A DNA stretch of 19,851 nucleotides from JAFMPW01 sp040830565 (GCA_040830565.1 JBFOMC010000359.1:1-19851); one strand, 5' to 3'. Counted from the stretch's first letter, positions 1-8,366 are shown. The notes: generated from the letters alone by a model not told the origin. Program-made: numbers and translations.

Positions 1-1
1 G

Positions 2-430
2 AACAGGGTAAAGGAACACATGGAATTGGAATATGAGGCTGTTAGTAAGTTTGAGCCGAAATTGGCAACCCTCAAACCAGAAGCTTTTCATAAAGAATAC
101 AAACTGGAAGTGCAACGAGGGCCGGAATATGATATTTTGAATGAGGCACAATTGCACACCTTGTTTTCTAAGGAGTTCACTATTGCAAAAGAAAACAACA
201 GGATGGCCTACCAATTGGAGGATAAAATAGAAGGACATACTATAACAATGCTTACCTCGGCTACCTTACCCGGCACAGTTCAGCTAACACCCGCAGGAAG
301 ACTGATAATTTTAATGAGAGACGGGCAGACGACCGGCGGGTATCCGCGAATTCTTCAGCTTTCTCAAAAAGCGATTTCCGTTTTGTCTCAAAAGAAATAC
401 GGGGATCAGGTGGCATTTCAGATGCATTAG
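2..430 (+). CDS. pxpC: PxpC/KipA-type biotin-dependent carboxyltransferase family protein, 3' part
   Basis: This is the C-terminal part of a PxpC (5-oxoprolinase subunit C, formerly KipA/YbgK) family protein; the reading frame is open to the left edge, so the true start lies outside. The visible 142 residues contain the family's GPEYD block, an S-K-E-F-T then N-R-M-A-Y-Q-L block, P-G-T-V-Q-L-T-P-A-G and the hallmark L-M-R-D-G-Q-T-T-G-G-Y-P-R segment, and end with a G-D-x-V-x-F motif typical of the family's C-terminus. In known systems PxpC works with PxpA and PxpB in ATP-dependent cleavage of 5-oxoproline to glutamate; the partners would be expected just upstream but cannot be seen. The ATG at 20 is internal to the homologous region and is not the start. 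Family assignment is firm; the exact substrate is inferred. Confidence 0.87.
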   Translation, partial: NRVKEHMELEYEAVSKFEPKLATLKPEAFHKEYKLEVQRGPEYDILNEAQLHTLFSKEFTIAKENNRMAYQLEDKIEGHTITMLTSATLPGTVQLTPAGRLIILMRDGQTTGGYPRILQLSQKAISVLSQKKYGDQVAFQMH

Positions 431-462
431 ATTATTCCGAGCAACTTATTGAATATGGTAAA

Positions 463-487
463 ATTATCAGGTTATAACACTGATAAT
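463..487. repeat. Nested palindrome upstream of ilvD
   Basis: ATTATCAG (463-470) and CTGATAAT (480-487) are perfect 8-base inverted arms. The 9-base centre begins with GTTATAAC, which is itself a palindrome. No T-run follows, so it is a poor rho-independent terminator; an operator for a dimeric regulator of the ilv genes is the more natural reading. The function is inferred. Confidence 0.5.
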
Positions 488-544
488 CAACACTATATAA
501 TAATATTAAGCAGCTTGAATTTGGACCAGCAAAAAGTCGCACTC

Positions 545-573
545 TTACAGACTTTTGGAAACAATTATCTTTG
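545..573 (+). promoter_or_regulatory. Candidate Bacteroidota-type promoter for ilvD
   Basis: TATCTTTG at 566-573 matches the Bacteroidota -7 consensus TAnnTTTG exactly. The -33 element is weak: TTA at 545-547, 18 bases upstream, instead of TTG. Transcription would start near 580, giving a leader of about 40 bases before the ilvD ATG at 622. The call rests on motif matching only. Confidence 0.38.
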
Positions 574-621
574 GCTTTCTCAGTAAATATTAGGCTTTTG
601 CCAGAACTAAGGGCACTGTAA

Positions 622-2298
622 ATGGAATTGAACAAGTATAGTAAAAATGTTACTCAGGATCCCACTCAACCCGCTGCTCAGGCTATGCTCTATGCCATTG
701 GGCTAACGGAAGATGATTTAAAGAAACCTCTTATTGGTATCGGTAGCACGGGATATGAGGGGAATCCTTGCAATATGCACCTCAATGATCTGGCGCAAAA
801 AGTAAAAGAAGGTACAGGGCAGGCAGACCTGGTGGGCTTGGTTTTCAATACCATAGGGGTAAGTGATGGTATTTCTATGGGGACCTATGGGATGAGGTAC
901 TCTCTGCCTTCCCGCGATATTATTGCCGATTCGATGGAAACCGTTGTGCAAGCTATGAATTATGATGGCCTTGTAACCGTGGTGGGGTGTGATAAGAATA
1001 TGCCGGGAGCACTAATGGGGATGATACGCCTTAACAGACCTTCCATTTTGGTTTATGGAGGCACCATTGCTTCGGGATGTCTTAAAGATAGAAAGCTTGA
1101 TATTGTCTCGGCCTTCGAAGCCTGGGGTGAAAAAGTAGCCGGGACGATAGGCGAGGAGGAGTATAAAAAGGTAATTCAAAACGCATGTCCGGGTGCGGGC
1201 GCCTGCGGAGGAATGTATACAGCAAATACCATGGCATCGGCAATTGAGGCCCTGGGTATGGCACTGCCTTATAACTCTTCAAATCCGGCTATTGGAGAAG
1301 ATAAGAATGAGGATTGTATTAAAGCCGGTAAAGCTATGGGCAGGCTCATTCAGAACGATCTAAAACCTAGTGATATTCTTACGAGAAAGTCGTTTGAAAA
1401 TGCGGTTCGCTTAATTACAGTTATGGGCGGCTCTACCAATGCGGTCTTACACTTTTTGGCGATTGCAAAGGCGGCAGATATAGATTTTACACTAGACGAT
1501 TTTCAAAAGATCAGCGACACTACGCCTTTCCTGGCAGATTTAAAACCAAGCGGTAAGTTTTTAATGGAGGATGTGCACAGGATAGGTGGTACCCCTGCGG
1601 TTTTGAAGTTTATGCTCGAGAATGGAATGCTGCACGGAGATTGTTTAACGGTCACCGGGAAAACCATTGCCGAAAATCTCGAGGAGCTACCCCCGCTGTC
1701 TCAAGGGCAAACTATTGTAAAACCTCTGGATGCTCCCATAAAGGCAACCGGACATTTAAGGATCCTCTACGGGAATCTGGCAGAAGAAGGGGCAGTCGCA
1801 AAGATCACAGGGAAGGAAGGGCTTAAATTTTCAGGTCCGGCCAAAGTCTTTGAGGATGAATTTGAAGCTAATAAGGGGATCGGGCAAGGTTTGGTCAAAA
1901 AGGGAGATGTTGTGGTTATTAGATACGAGGGGCCAAAAGGAGGGCCAGGCATGCCGGAAATGTTAAAACCTACTGCGGCCATCATGGGTGCCGGACTTGG
2001 GAAAGATGTAGCGCTAATAACTGATGGCAGATTTTCGGGAGGTACACACGGTTTTGTAGTAGGGCATATTTCGCCCGAGGCACAGGAAGGAGGAGCTATT
2101 GGACTTTTGAAAGATGGAGATCTGATCACTATTGATGCAGAGAAGAATAGCATTTCGGTGAACCTTAGTTCGGAAGAACTTCAGCAGCGAAGAGCAAACT
2201 GGAAACAACCTGCGCTTAAGGTAAAAAAGGGAAGTCTTTACAAATATGCCAAAACGGTATCTTCAGCGTCACAGGGATGTGTAACAGACGAAATATAG
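622..2298 (+). CDS. ilvD: Dihydroxy-acid dehydratase
   Basis: IlvD dehydrates 2,3-dihydroxy-isovalerate and 2,3-dihydroxy-3-methylvalerate to the 2-oxo acids that give valine/leucine and isoleucine, using an Fe-S cluster and Mg2+ in the cytoplasm. The 558 residues match the usual family length. The three cluster cysteines are all present: C50 (N-P-C-N), C123 (G-C-D-K-N-M-P-G) and C195 (G-A-C-G-G-M-Y-T-A-N-T-M). The S-D-G motif (81-83) and the active-site serine region R-F-S-G-G-T-H-G (S472) are intact. It is the first gene of ilvD-ilvB-ilvN-ilvC, read in one direction with short gaps. The ATG at 622 fits the family N-terminus; AAGGG lies somewhat far upstream as a weak ribosome site. Whether the cluster is [2Fe-2S] or [4Fe-4S] cannot be settled by reading. 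Confidence 0.97.
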   Translation: MELNKYSKNVTQDPTQPAAQAMLYAIGLTEDDLKKPLIGIGSTGYEGNPCNMHLNDLAQKVKEGTGQADLVGLVFNTIGVSDGISMGTYGMRYSLPSRDIIADSMETVVQAMNYDGLVTVVGCDKNMPGALMGMIRLNRPSILVYGGTIASGCLKDRKLDIVSAFEAWGEKVAGTIGEEEYKKVIQNACPGAGACGGMYTANTMASAIEALGMALPYNSSNPAIGEDKNEDCIKAGKAMGRLIQNDLKPSDILTRKSFENAVRLITVMGGSTNAVLHFLAIAKAADIDFTLDDFQKISDTTPFLADLKPSGKFLMEDVHRIGGTPAVLKFMLENGMLHGDCLTVTGKTIAENLEELPPLSQGQTIVKPLDAPIKATGHLRILYGNLAEEGAVAKITGKEGLKFSGPAKVFEDEFEANKGIGQGLVKKGDVVVIRYEGPKGGPGMPEMLKPTAAIMGAGLGKDVALITDGRFSGGTHGFVVGHISPEAQEGGAIGLLKDGDLITIDAEKNSISVNLSSEELQQRRANWKQPALKVKKGSLYKYAKTVSSASQGCVTDEI

Positions 2299-2329
2299 CA
2301 AGTTAATATATCAGGAATCAGACTTGAAT

Positions 2330-4063
2330 ATGGAAACATTAAAAGAAAAAAACACGAAATCATCCAAAAAGACAGGAGTGAAGATCAGTGGGGCCGAAGC
2401 CTTAATTCATTGTCTTTTGGAAGAGGGTGCAGATCTAATTTATGGATATCCGGGTGGAGCCATCATGCCAGTGTATGATGAGTTGTACAAATTCCAGGAT
2501 AGACTGACACATGTGCTTACTCGACACGAACAAGGGGCAACACATGCGGCACAGGGCTATGCCAGAGTAACGGGGAAGGTTGGAGTGGCTATGGCTACCT
2601 CTGGTCCGGGAGCTACAAATCTTGTTACAGGATTGGCGGATGCTCAAATAGATTCTACTCCTATGATCTGTATCACTGGTCAGGTTCCCAGACACCTGTT
2701 AGGATCTGATGCCTTTCAAGAAACTGATATTATTGGTATTTCTACTCCAGTGACCAAATGGAACTATCAAATCACCAAAGCCTCCGAAATTCCTGAAGTG
2801 ATGGCCAAAGCATTCTACATTGCCAAATCAGGAAGACCAGGACCGGTTTTGATCGATATAACCAAGAATGCTCAATTTGAAGAATTGGATTTTAGCTATG
2901 AACCTTGTACAGGTGTCAGGAGCTATAATCCCGTACCAAAACCGGACGAGAAAGCGATTAGCGCCGCGGCCGAAATGATAAACAATGCCAAGAGGCCATA
3001 TATCATTTTTGGCCAGGGAGTTATCGTTGGGGAGGCCGAAGCGCAATTAAAGGCTTTGGTAGAGAAAGCGGGAATACCTGCTGCCTGGACCATACTCGGC
3101 TTATCAGCAATGGAGACAGATCATCCGTTAAATGTTGGCATGGTTGGCATGCACGGTAATTACGGCCCGAATGTACTGACCAATGAATGTGATGTGTTAA
3201 TCGCTATAGGAATGCGTTTTGACGATAGGGTAACCGGAAATCTTGAAACCTATGCCAAGCAGGCTAAGATCATTCATTTTGAGATAGATCCGGCGGAAAT
3301 TAATAAAAACGTCAGCGTTGATATAGCAGTTTTAGGCAATGCCAGAGAAACTCTGGATCTGCTTATACCTCAGATTAAAGAAAACAGCCATGACGCCTGG
3401 CGCAGTCAGTTTGATGAAAAATACGAGGAAGAGTACGAGGCGGTAATTAAAAATGATCTTCATCCTACTAAGGAGGGTCTTACTATGGGTGAGGTTATTA
3501 AGGAAATTAATCTGGCTTCCAAAAACAAAGCGGTGATTGTTACAGATGTTGGTCAGCATCAGATGATAGCCTGCAGATATGCCAAATTTGATCAGTCTAA
3601 AAGCAACATTACTTCAGGAGGATTGGGAACCATGGGGTTTGCGTTACCTGCGGCAATTGGTGCTAAGATGGGAGCAATGGACAGAGAGGTGGTCGCCATT
3701 ATTGGTGATGGAGGATATCAAATGACTATTCAGGAATTGGCCACTATATTCCAAAACAAGACCCCGGTTAAAATTGTGGTGCTTAATAATGATCACCTGG
3801 GAATGGTGCGGCAATGGCAAGAATTATTTTTTGAAAGTAGATACGCCTCTACCGTAATGACCAACCCGGACTTTGTTAAGATTGCTGAGGGGTATCATAT
3901 CAAAGCTAAAAGAGTAGAGAAAAGAGAAGACCTTAAAGGTACCATTGAGGAAATGATTGCCTCCAAAGAAGCCTACTTCCTTGAAGTCCGGGTAGAAAAA
4001 GAAGATAATGTATTTCCGATGATCCCTTCCGGGGCTTCTGTATCCGATATAAGATTGAAATAA
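2330..4063 (+). CDS. ilvB: Acetolactate synthase (acetohydroxyacid synthase), large catalytic subunit
   Basis: This thiamine-diphosphate enzyme condenses pyruvate with a second pyruvate (to acetolactate) or with 2-oxobutyrate (to acetohydroxybutyrate). The 577 residues show the TPP N-terminal domain with Y-P-G-G-A-I-M-P (about 40-47) and catalytic Glu E67 in R-H-E-Q-G-A, a central FAD-associated domain, and the C-terminal TPP domain with G-D-G (459-461) followed by N-N (486-487). L-G-M-V-R-Q-W-Q carries W496, the conserved Trp lining the substrate channel. About 15 Lys/Ser/Thr-rich residues precede the domain. ATG 2330 is chosen; an in-frame TTG at 2324 would add two residues and is better spaced from AGGA at 2313, but ATG is likelier. 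It lies 31 bases after ilvD and 6 before ilvN. Confidence 0.97.
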   Translation: METLKEKNTKSSKKTGVKISGAEALIHCLLEEGADLIYGYPGGAIMPVYDELYKFQDRLTHVLTRHEQGATHAAQGYARVTGKVGVAMATSGPGATNLVTGLADAQIDSTPMICITGQVPRHLLGSDAFQETDIIGISTPVTKWNYQITKASEIPEVMAKAFYIAKSGRPGPVLIDITKNAQFEELDFSYEPCTGVRSYNPVPKPDEKAISAAAEMINNAKRPYIIFGQGVIVGEAEAQLKALVEKAGIPAAWTILGLSAMETDHPLNVGMVGMHGNYGPNVLTNECDVLIAIGMRFDDRVTGNLETYAKQAKIIHFEIDPAEINKNVSVDIAVLGNARETLDLLIPQIKENSHDAWRSQFDEKYEEEYEAVIKNDLHPTKEGLTMGEVIKEINLASKNKAVIVTDVGQHQMIACRYAKFDQSKSNITSGGLGTMGFALPAAIGAKMGAMDREVVAIIGDGGYQMTIQELATIFQNKTPVKIVVLNNDHLGMVRQWQELFFESRYASTVMTNPDFVKIAEGYHIKAKRVEKREDLKGTIEEMIASKEAYFLEVRVEKEDNVFPMIPSGASVSDIRLK

Positions 4064-4069
4064 AAGCAC

Positions 4070-4597
4070 ATGGAAAATAAATGGTTTACCATCTCGGTAT
4101 ATTCCGAGAACAGCGTAGGACTCCTGAATAGAATATCCGGAATATTCTTAAAGAGACACATTAATATAGAAAGTTTAAATGTCTCAAAATCAGAAATTGA
4201 TGGAGTTTCAAAATTCACCATTGTGGTTTTTACCACTGAGGACTGGACCAGGAAAATAGTGCAGCAGATTGAGAAACAGATAGAGGTAATAAAAGCCTTT
4301 TATCATACAGACGAAGAAACTATTTATCAGGAGTCGGCCCTTTTTAAGATAGCCTCTAATCTGCTGTTTGATGACCGGCAGATCCAGAACATTATTAAAG
4401 AGAGTAACTCTCAAATTGTAACGGTTTCAAGAGAATTTTTTGTCTTAGCTAAAACCGGCAGAAGAGGAGAAATAGATGAGATGTACCATCAATTAAAACC
4501 CTACGGCATAATGCAATTTGTGAGGTCTGGAAGGATAGCTGTTACTAAAGCCGAGATGCAGATTACTGCACTCTTAAAAGAATTTCAAACAACTTAA
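4070..4597 (+). CDS. ilvN: Acetolactate synthase, small regulatory subunit
   Basis: This regulatory partner of IlvB raises its activity and normally confers feedback control by branched-chain amino acids. An N-terminal ACT domain spans about residues 5-80 (F-T-I-S-V-Y-S-E-N-S-V-G-L-L-N-R-I then N-I-E-S-L-N-V). A C-terminal domain of the AHAS small-subunit type follows, with a V-S-R-E-F-F-V-L-A-K-T-G block. The 175-residue length is typical of the bacterial long small subunit. In the first ACT loop the Pro seen in many IlvN/IlvH proteins (N-x-P-G) is Val (N-S-V-G), so valine sensitivity should not be assumed. The start is the ATG six bases after the ilvB stop, consistent with tight co-translation. 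Confidence 0.95.
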   Translation: MENKWFTISVYSENSVGLLNRISGIFLKRHINIESLNVSKSEIDGVSKFTIVVFTTEDWTRKIVQQIEKQIEVIKAFYHTDEETIYQESALFKIASNLLFDDRQIQNIIKESNSQIVTVSREFFVLAKTGRRGEIDEMYHQLKPYGIMQFVRSGRIAVTKAEMQITALLKEFQTT

Positions 4598-4627
4598 TCA
4601 ACAATAAAGCATAATACGAGAACGAAA

Positions 4628-6103
4628 ATGGCAAACTATTTTAATACGCTTTCACTTAGAGATCAATTAGAACAACTGGGCAAATGCAGATTTATGGAGT
4701 CGGCGGAATTCTCCGATGGCGTATCGGCCTTAAAAAATAAGAAAATTGTAATTGTCGGTTGCGGGGCACAAGGTTTAAACCAGGGGCTCAATATGAGAGA
4801 TTCCGGTTTGGATATTTCATATACCCTAAGAGAAGCAGCTATTAAAGAACAAAGGCAGTCCTATAAGAATGCCACAGAGAACGGATTCACGGTGGGCACT
4901 TATGAAGAATTGGTTCCCCAAGCTGACCTGGTGATCAATCTTACCCCGGACAAGCAGCACACTAACGTAATAAATGCGGTAATGCCCCTTATGAAAGAAG
5001 GAGCAACCCTTTCGTATTCTCACGGCTTCAATATCGTTGAAGAAGGCATGCAGATAAGAAAGGACCTTACGGTAATTATGGTGGCTCCAAAGTGCCCGGG
5101 TTCTGAGGTTCGAGAAGAATACAAAAGAGGGTTTGGAGTACCTACCTTGATAGCGGTACATCCGGATAATGACCCTCAAGGGAAAGGTATGGAGCAGGCC
5201 AAGGCTTACGCTGTGGCCACTGGAGGGCACAAAGCTGGAGTTTTGGAATCTTCCTTTGTCGCCGAAGTAAAATCGGATCTGATGGGAGAGCAGACCATTC
5301 TATGTGGGATCCTACAAACCGGATCCATACTCTGCTTTGATAAAATGTTAGAAAAGGGAATTGATCCTGGCTACGCTTCAAAATTGATTCAATATGGCTG
5401 GGAAACAGTTACCGAAGGCCTAAAATATGGTGGGATCACCAATATGATGGATAGGCTTTCCAATCCGGCTAAGATCAAGGCCTTTGAATTGTCTGAAGAG
5501 CTAAAAGAGATCATGACGCCGCTTTTCCACAAGCATATGGACGATATTATGAGCGGACATTTTTCTAAAACGATGATGGAAGATTGGGCGAATGATGATG
5601 CTAACCTATTAACGTGGAGGGCGGCTACCGGAGAGACGGCCTTTGAAAAGACTCCGGCAGGGGATGTAAAGATAGCAGAACAGGAGTACTATGACAACGG
5701 AGTACTCATGGTGGCCTTCGTAAGGGCGGGAGTAGAATTGGCCTATGAATCTATGACGGACTCCGGGATTATTGGAGAATCTGCTTACTATGAATCTCTG
5801 CACGAAACACCTTTAATTGCAAACACTATAGCCAGAAAGAAACTTTTTGAGATGAATCGCGTAATATCAGATACGGCGGAATATGGTTGCTATTTGTTTG
5901 ATCATGCGTGCAAGCCGTTGTTGACGGACTTCATGAAGAAGATTGATACAGATGTCATTGGAAAACACTTTGGTGAAGGCAAGGATAATGGCGTAGATAA
6001 TGCCAAACTCATTGCAATCAATAAGGTAATAAGAGAACATCCGGTAGAAGTAGTTGGAGAGAGGCTTAGGGCCTCTATGACTGCCATGAAGCCCATTGTG
6101 TAG
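4628..6103 (+). CDS. ilvC: Ketol-acid reductoisomerase, class II (long form, NADPH-dependent)
   Basis: IlvC isomerises and reduces acetolactate or acetohydroxybutyrate to the dihydroxy acids used by IlvD. At 491 residues it is the long class II form with a duplicated C-terminal helical domain. Key positions coincide with E. coli IlvC numbering: the Rossmann G-C-G-A-Q-G (44-49); R68, R76 and S78 for the NADPH phosphate; Q110; H132; metal ligands D217, E221, E389 and E393; and S414. All catalytic residues are present, so it should be active and prefer NADPH. It is the last of the four ilv genes. Neither ilvA nor ilvE follows; a GapN-type gene starts 60 bases downstream with no terminator that I can see. 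Confidence 0.97.
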   Translation: MANYFNTLSLRDQLEQLGKCRFMESAEFSDGVSALKNKKIVIVGCGAQGLNQGLNMRDSGLDISYTLREAAIKEQRQSYKNATENGFTVGTYEELVPQADLVINLTPDKQHTNVINAVMPLMKEGATLSYSHGFNIVEEGMQIRKDLTVIMVAPKCPGSEVREEYKRGFGVPTLIAVHPDNDPQGKGMEQAKAYAVATGGHKAGVLESSFVAEVKSDLMGEQTILCGILQTGSILCFDKMLEKGIDPGYASKLIQYGWETVTEGLKYGGITNMMDRLSNPAKIKAFELSEELKEIMTPLFHKHMDDIMSGHFSKTMMEDWANDDANLLTWRAATGETAFEKTPAGDVKIAEQEYYDNGVLMVAFVRAGVELAYESMTDSGIIGESAYYESLHETPLIANTIARKKLFEMNRVISDTAEYGCYLFDHACKPLLTDFMKKIDTDVIGKHFGEGKDNGVDNAKLIAINKVIREHPVEVVGERLRASMTAMKPIV

Positions 6104-6163
6104 CACGTTACTTTTCGGGCTAGTTCCTCTTAAGTGAGTAATAGATAATTGATAAACGAAGAC

Positions 6164-7756
6164 ATGGACACTACAATAGATATTATTCCTGAAGCTTTTA
6201 AGATCTCAGCTCCTATACACCAAAAAGAGTACCTCATCAACGGGGAACTACGAGCCTGGGAGGGAAAGCCCTCAGAGGTATATTCAACCATATCATCAAC
6301 GGAAGACTATCAACCTACTCTTCTGGGTAGCATTCCCAATATGGGAGAAGAGGAAGCCTTGCTCGCCCTCGATGCCGCCTTAGGTGCTTTTGACCAGGGC
6401 AAAGGGGTATGGCCTACAATGAAGGTAAACGACAGAATTGAGTGCATGGAGAAATTTGTGAAGCAAATGGAAACCAAGCGAGAAGAAGTGGTGAATTTAT
6501 TGATGTGGGAAATTGGAAAATCTCTGCCCGATTCGCAAAAAGAATTTGATCGTACCGTGGAATATATCTACGATACCATTGAGGACTATAAACAACTCGA
6601 CCGAAATTCTGCGAAATTCCAGAAACATGATGGGGTTTACGCCCATATACGAAGAGGACCACTAGGGGTGGTACTTTGTCTTGGACCTTATAATTATCCC
6701 TTGAACGAGACCTTTGCCCTTTTAATTCCCGCTATTATCATGGGGAATACTACCATCTTTAAACCGGCCAAACACGGAGTACTGCTTATTGCTCCTTTGT
6801 TAGAGGCTTTTCAGAATAGTTTTCCTAAAGGAGTAGTGAATATTTTGTTTGGTAGGGGTAGAGCGGTAGCGGGCCCTATCATGAAAACAGGTAAAATAGA
6901 CGTACTATCTCTAATTGGTAATAGCAAATCTGCGAATGCGTTACAGGATCAGCATCCCAAGAGTAACCGCCTAAGACTTGTGCTTGGGCTAGAGGCCAAG
7001 AATCCGGCAATAATACTCCCGGACGCTGATCTGGATCTTACCATAGATGAATGCATTGCAGGAACCACCTCCTTCAATGGTCAGCGATGCACCGCTTTAA
7101 AGGTGGTATATGTGCACGAAGATATACGGGAGGCATTTAATAAACGATTCGCAGACAAGATAGACACTCTTAAATTCGGAAATCCTTGGGAGAAGGGAGT
7201 AAAACTTACGCCATTACCAGAGCCAGGTAAATCTGACTATATTCAGGAACTGATCGATGATGCCCTGGCCAAGGGAGCCCAAATCTTAAATGAAAAGGGA
7301 GGTCAGCGTTACGACAATTTTATTTGGCCTGCGGTACTATATCCGGTGACCAAAGATATGCGTGTGTATCAGGAGGAACAATTTGGACCCGTTATCCCCA
7401 TTGTTCCTTTTAAAGATATTGAGGAACCTTTAGATGACATGGCCGAAAGTAATTATGGTCAGCAGGTCAGTCTTTTTGGAAAGGATGTTTATGCTTTGGC
7501 TCCGCTGATAGATACTTTGGCAAACCTGGTTTGTAGGGTGAACCTGAATAGTTCTTGTCAAAGAGGGCCGGATGTATACCCTTTTACAGGACGTAAAGAT
7601 TCGGCTCAATCCACGCTTAGTGTTCATGACGCCTTGCGCTCATTTTCCATCAGAACCTTTGTGGCTTTTAAAGACAATGAGTTGAACAACGAAACGGTAC
7701 AACAACTTTTAGAAACGAAATTATCCAATTTTATCAGCACGGATTATATTCTTTAG
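6164..7756 (+). CDS. gapN: GapN-type NADP-dependent non-phosphorylating glyceraldehyde-3-phosphate dehydrogenase (aldehyde dehydrogenase superfamily)
   Basis: The likely reaction is oxidation of glyceraldehyde-3-phosphate directly to 3-phosphoglycerate with formation of NADPH and no ATP. The aldehyde dehydrogenase fold is clear: oxyanion Asn N177 in G-P-Y-N-Y-P-L, K200 in F-K-P-A-K, the catalytic cysteine C309 in F-N-G-Q-R-C-T, and E-E-Q-F-G-P-V for the second cofactor Glu. The C-terminal block C-Q-R-G-P-D-V-Y-P-F-T-G-R-K-D-S is the GapN phosphate-substrate signature. The general-base Glu, normally 34 residues before the cysteine in E-L-G-G-K, is Gly275 here; a Glu sits two residues later (G-L-E-A-K-N-P, E277). 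ATG 6164 is preferred over TTG 6149. The 60-base gap after ilvC has no clear terminator or promoter. The family is firm; GapN substrate specificity is inferred. Confidence 0.85.
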   Translation: MDTTIDIIPEAFKISAPIHQKEYLINGELRAWEGKPSEVYSTISSTEDYQPTLLGSIPNMGEEEALLALDAALGAFDQGKGVWPTMKVNDRIECMEKFVKQMETKREEVVNLLMWEIGKSLPDSQKEFDRTVEYIYDTIEDYKQLDRNSAKFQKHDGVYAHIRRGPLGVVLCLGPYNYPLNETFALLIPAIIMGNTTIFKPAKHGVLLIAPLLEAFQNSFPKGVVNILFGRGRAVAGPIMKTGKIDVLSLIGNSKSANALQDQHPKSNRLRLVLGLEAKNPAIILPDADLDLTIDECIAGTTSFNGQRCTALKVVYVHEDIREAFNKRFADKIDTLKFGNPWEKGVKLTPLPEPGKSDYIQELIDDALAKGAQILNEKGGQRYDNFIWPAVLYPVTKDMRVYQEEQFGPVIPIVPFKDIEEPLDDMAESNYGQQVSLFGKDVYALAPLIDTLANLVCRVNLNSSCQRGPDVYPFTGRKDSAQSTLSVHDALRSFSIRTFVAFKDNELNNETVQQLLETKLSNFISTDYIL

Positions 7757-7790
7757 TTTTGATTGTTTAGAATAAGGGCTAGAGATCAAA

Positions 7791-8318
7791 ATGGAAGACA
7801 TAAGGATACAGATAGCTACACAAGCGGACGCTCAGTTCATTGCGTTACTGGGTAGAATTACGTTTACCGAAACTTTTGAACATTTATTTAGAGATAAACA
7901 AGACCTGCTCGACTATTGCAATACCACCTTTTCGGTTGATAAAATTGAAAAGAGCCTGAGCAAGGCCGAAAACGTTTTTTGGATTGCCTTAGCGGAGAAG
8001 CTCCCTGTTGGCTATGCCAAACTTAAATTGAATTCACCTTCTGAATTCAATCCCTTACCTAATGTTTCTCAACTTCAGAAAATCTACGTGCTAAAAGACT
8101 TTCTATCCAGGAAGGTGGGTTTTCAATTGCAGGAGGAGGTATTGAAAAAAGCCAAAGAAAAGGGCAGCTCTGCCATCTGGCTATCGGTGTTGAACGAAAA
8201 CAGCAGGGCCATTGGCTTCTATAAGCGAAATGAGTTTGCCGCAATAGGGCAGCACGACTTCCAAATTGGGAAGGAACACTTTGAGTTTACAGTAATGTCT
8301 AAATCTCTCCATACATAG
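7791..8318 (+). CDS. GNAT-family N-acetyltransferase
   Basis: This is a 175-residue cytoplasmic acetyl-CoA-dependent acetyltransferase of unknown acceptor. The GNAT order is visible: an N-terminal strand with I-R-I-Q-I-A-T-Q-A-D-A, motif A near residues 98-125 (L-Q-K-I-Y-V-L then R-K-V-G-F-Q-L in place of the usual R-G-x-G-x-G/A, so the pyrophosphate loop is degenerate), and motif B near 138-155 (W-L-S-V-L-N-E-N-S-R-A-I-G-F-Y-K-R-N-E-F). It starts 34 bases after gapN on the same strand and may be co-transcribed. It could modify a protein N-terminus or a small amine; nothing here decides. It meets the minus-strand hydroxylase gene tail to tail across 48 bases. Confidence 0.85.
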   Translation: MEDIRIQIATQADAQFIALLGRITFTETFEHLFRDKQDLLDYCNTTFSVDKIEKSLSKAENVFWIALAEKLPVGYAKLKLNSPSEFNPLPNVSQLQKIYVLKDFLSRKVGFQLQEEVLKKAKEKGSSAIWLSVLNENSRAIGFYKRNEFAAIGQHDFQIGKEHFEFTVMSKSLHT

Positions 8319-8366
8319 CCTATAGTTCAAAGTTCCACCTGGTTATTATTTGTTCAACTTTTTATT

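Noticed and set aside
463..487. Reading the ilvD-upstream palindrome as a terminator for the PxpC-type gene
   Set aside because: The stem is mostly A/T and no T-run follows on either strand.
432..635. 67-codon minus-strand frame upstream of ilvD
   Set aside because: It overlaps the candidate ilvD promoter and start, has no motif, and its composition is that of random AT-rich sequence.
1767..2153. 128-codon open frame on the minus strand inside ilvD
   Set aside because: It is fully contained in ilvD, has Ser/Pro-rich low-complexity character typical of antisense frames, and has no start context.
4826..5230. 134-codon open frame on the minus strand inside ilvC
   Set aside because: It is antisense to the conserved KARI nucleotide-binding region, with no domain signature.
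8329..8361. AAAGTT/AACTTT inverted repeat followed by T-rich sequence between the GNAT and hydroxylase genes
   Set aside because: The stem is only six A/T-rich pairs with a loop of over 20 bases, too weak to call a terminator, although some termination in this convergent gap is likely.
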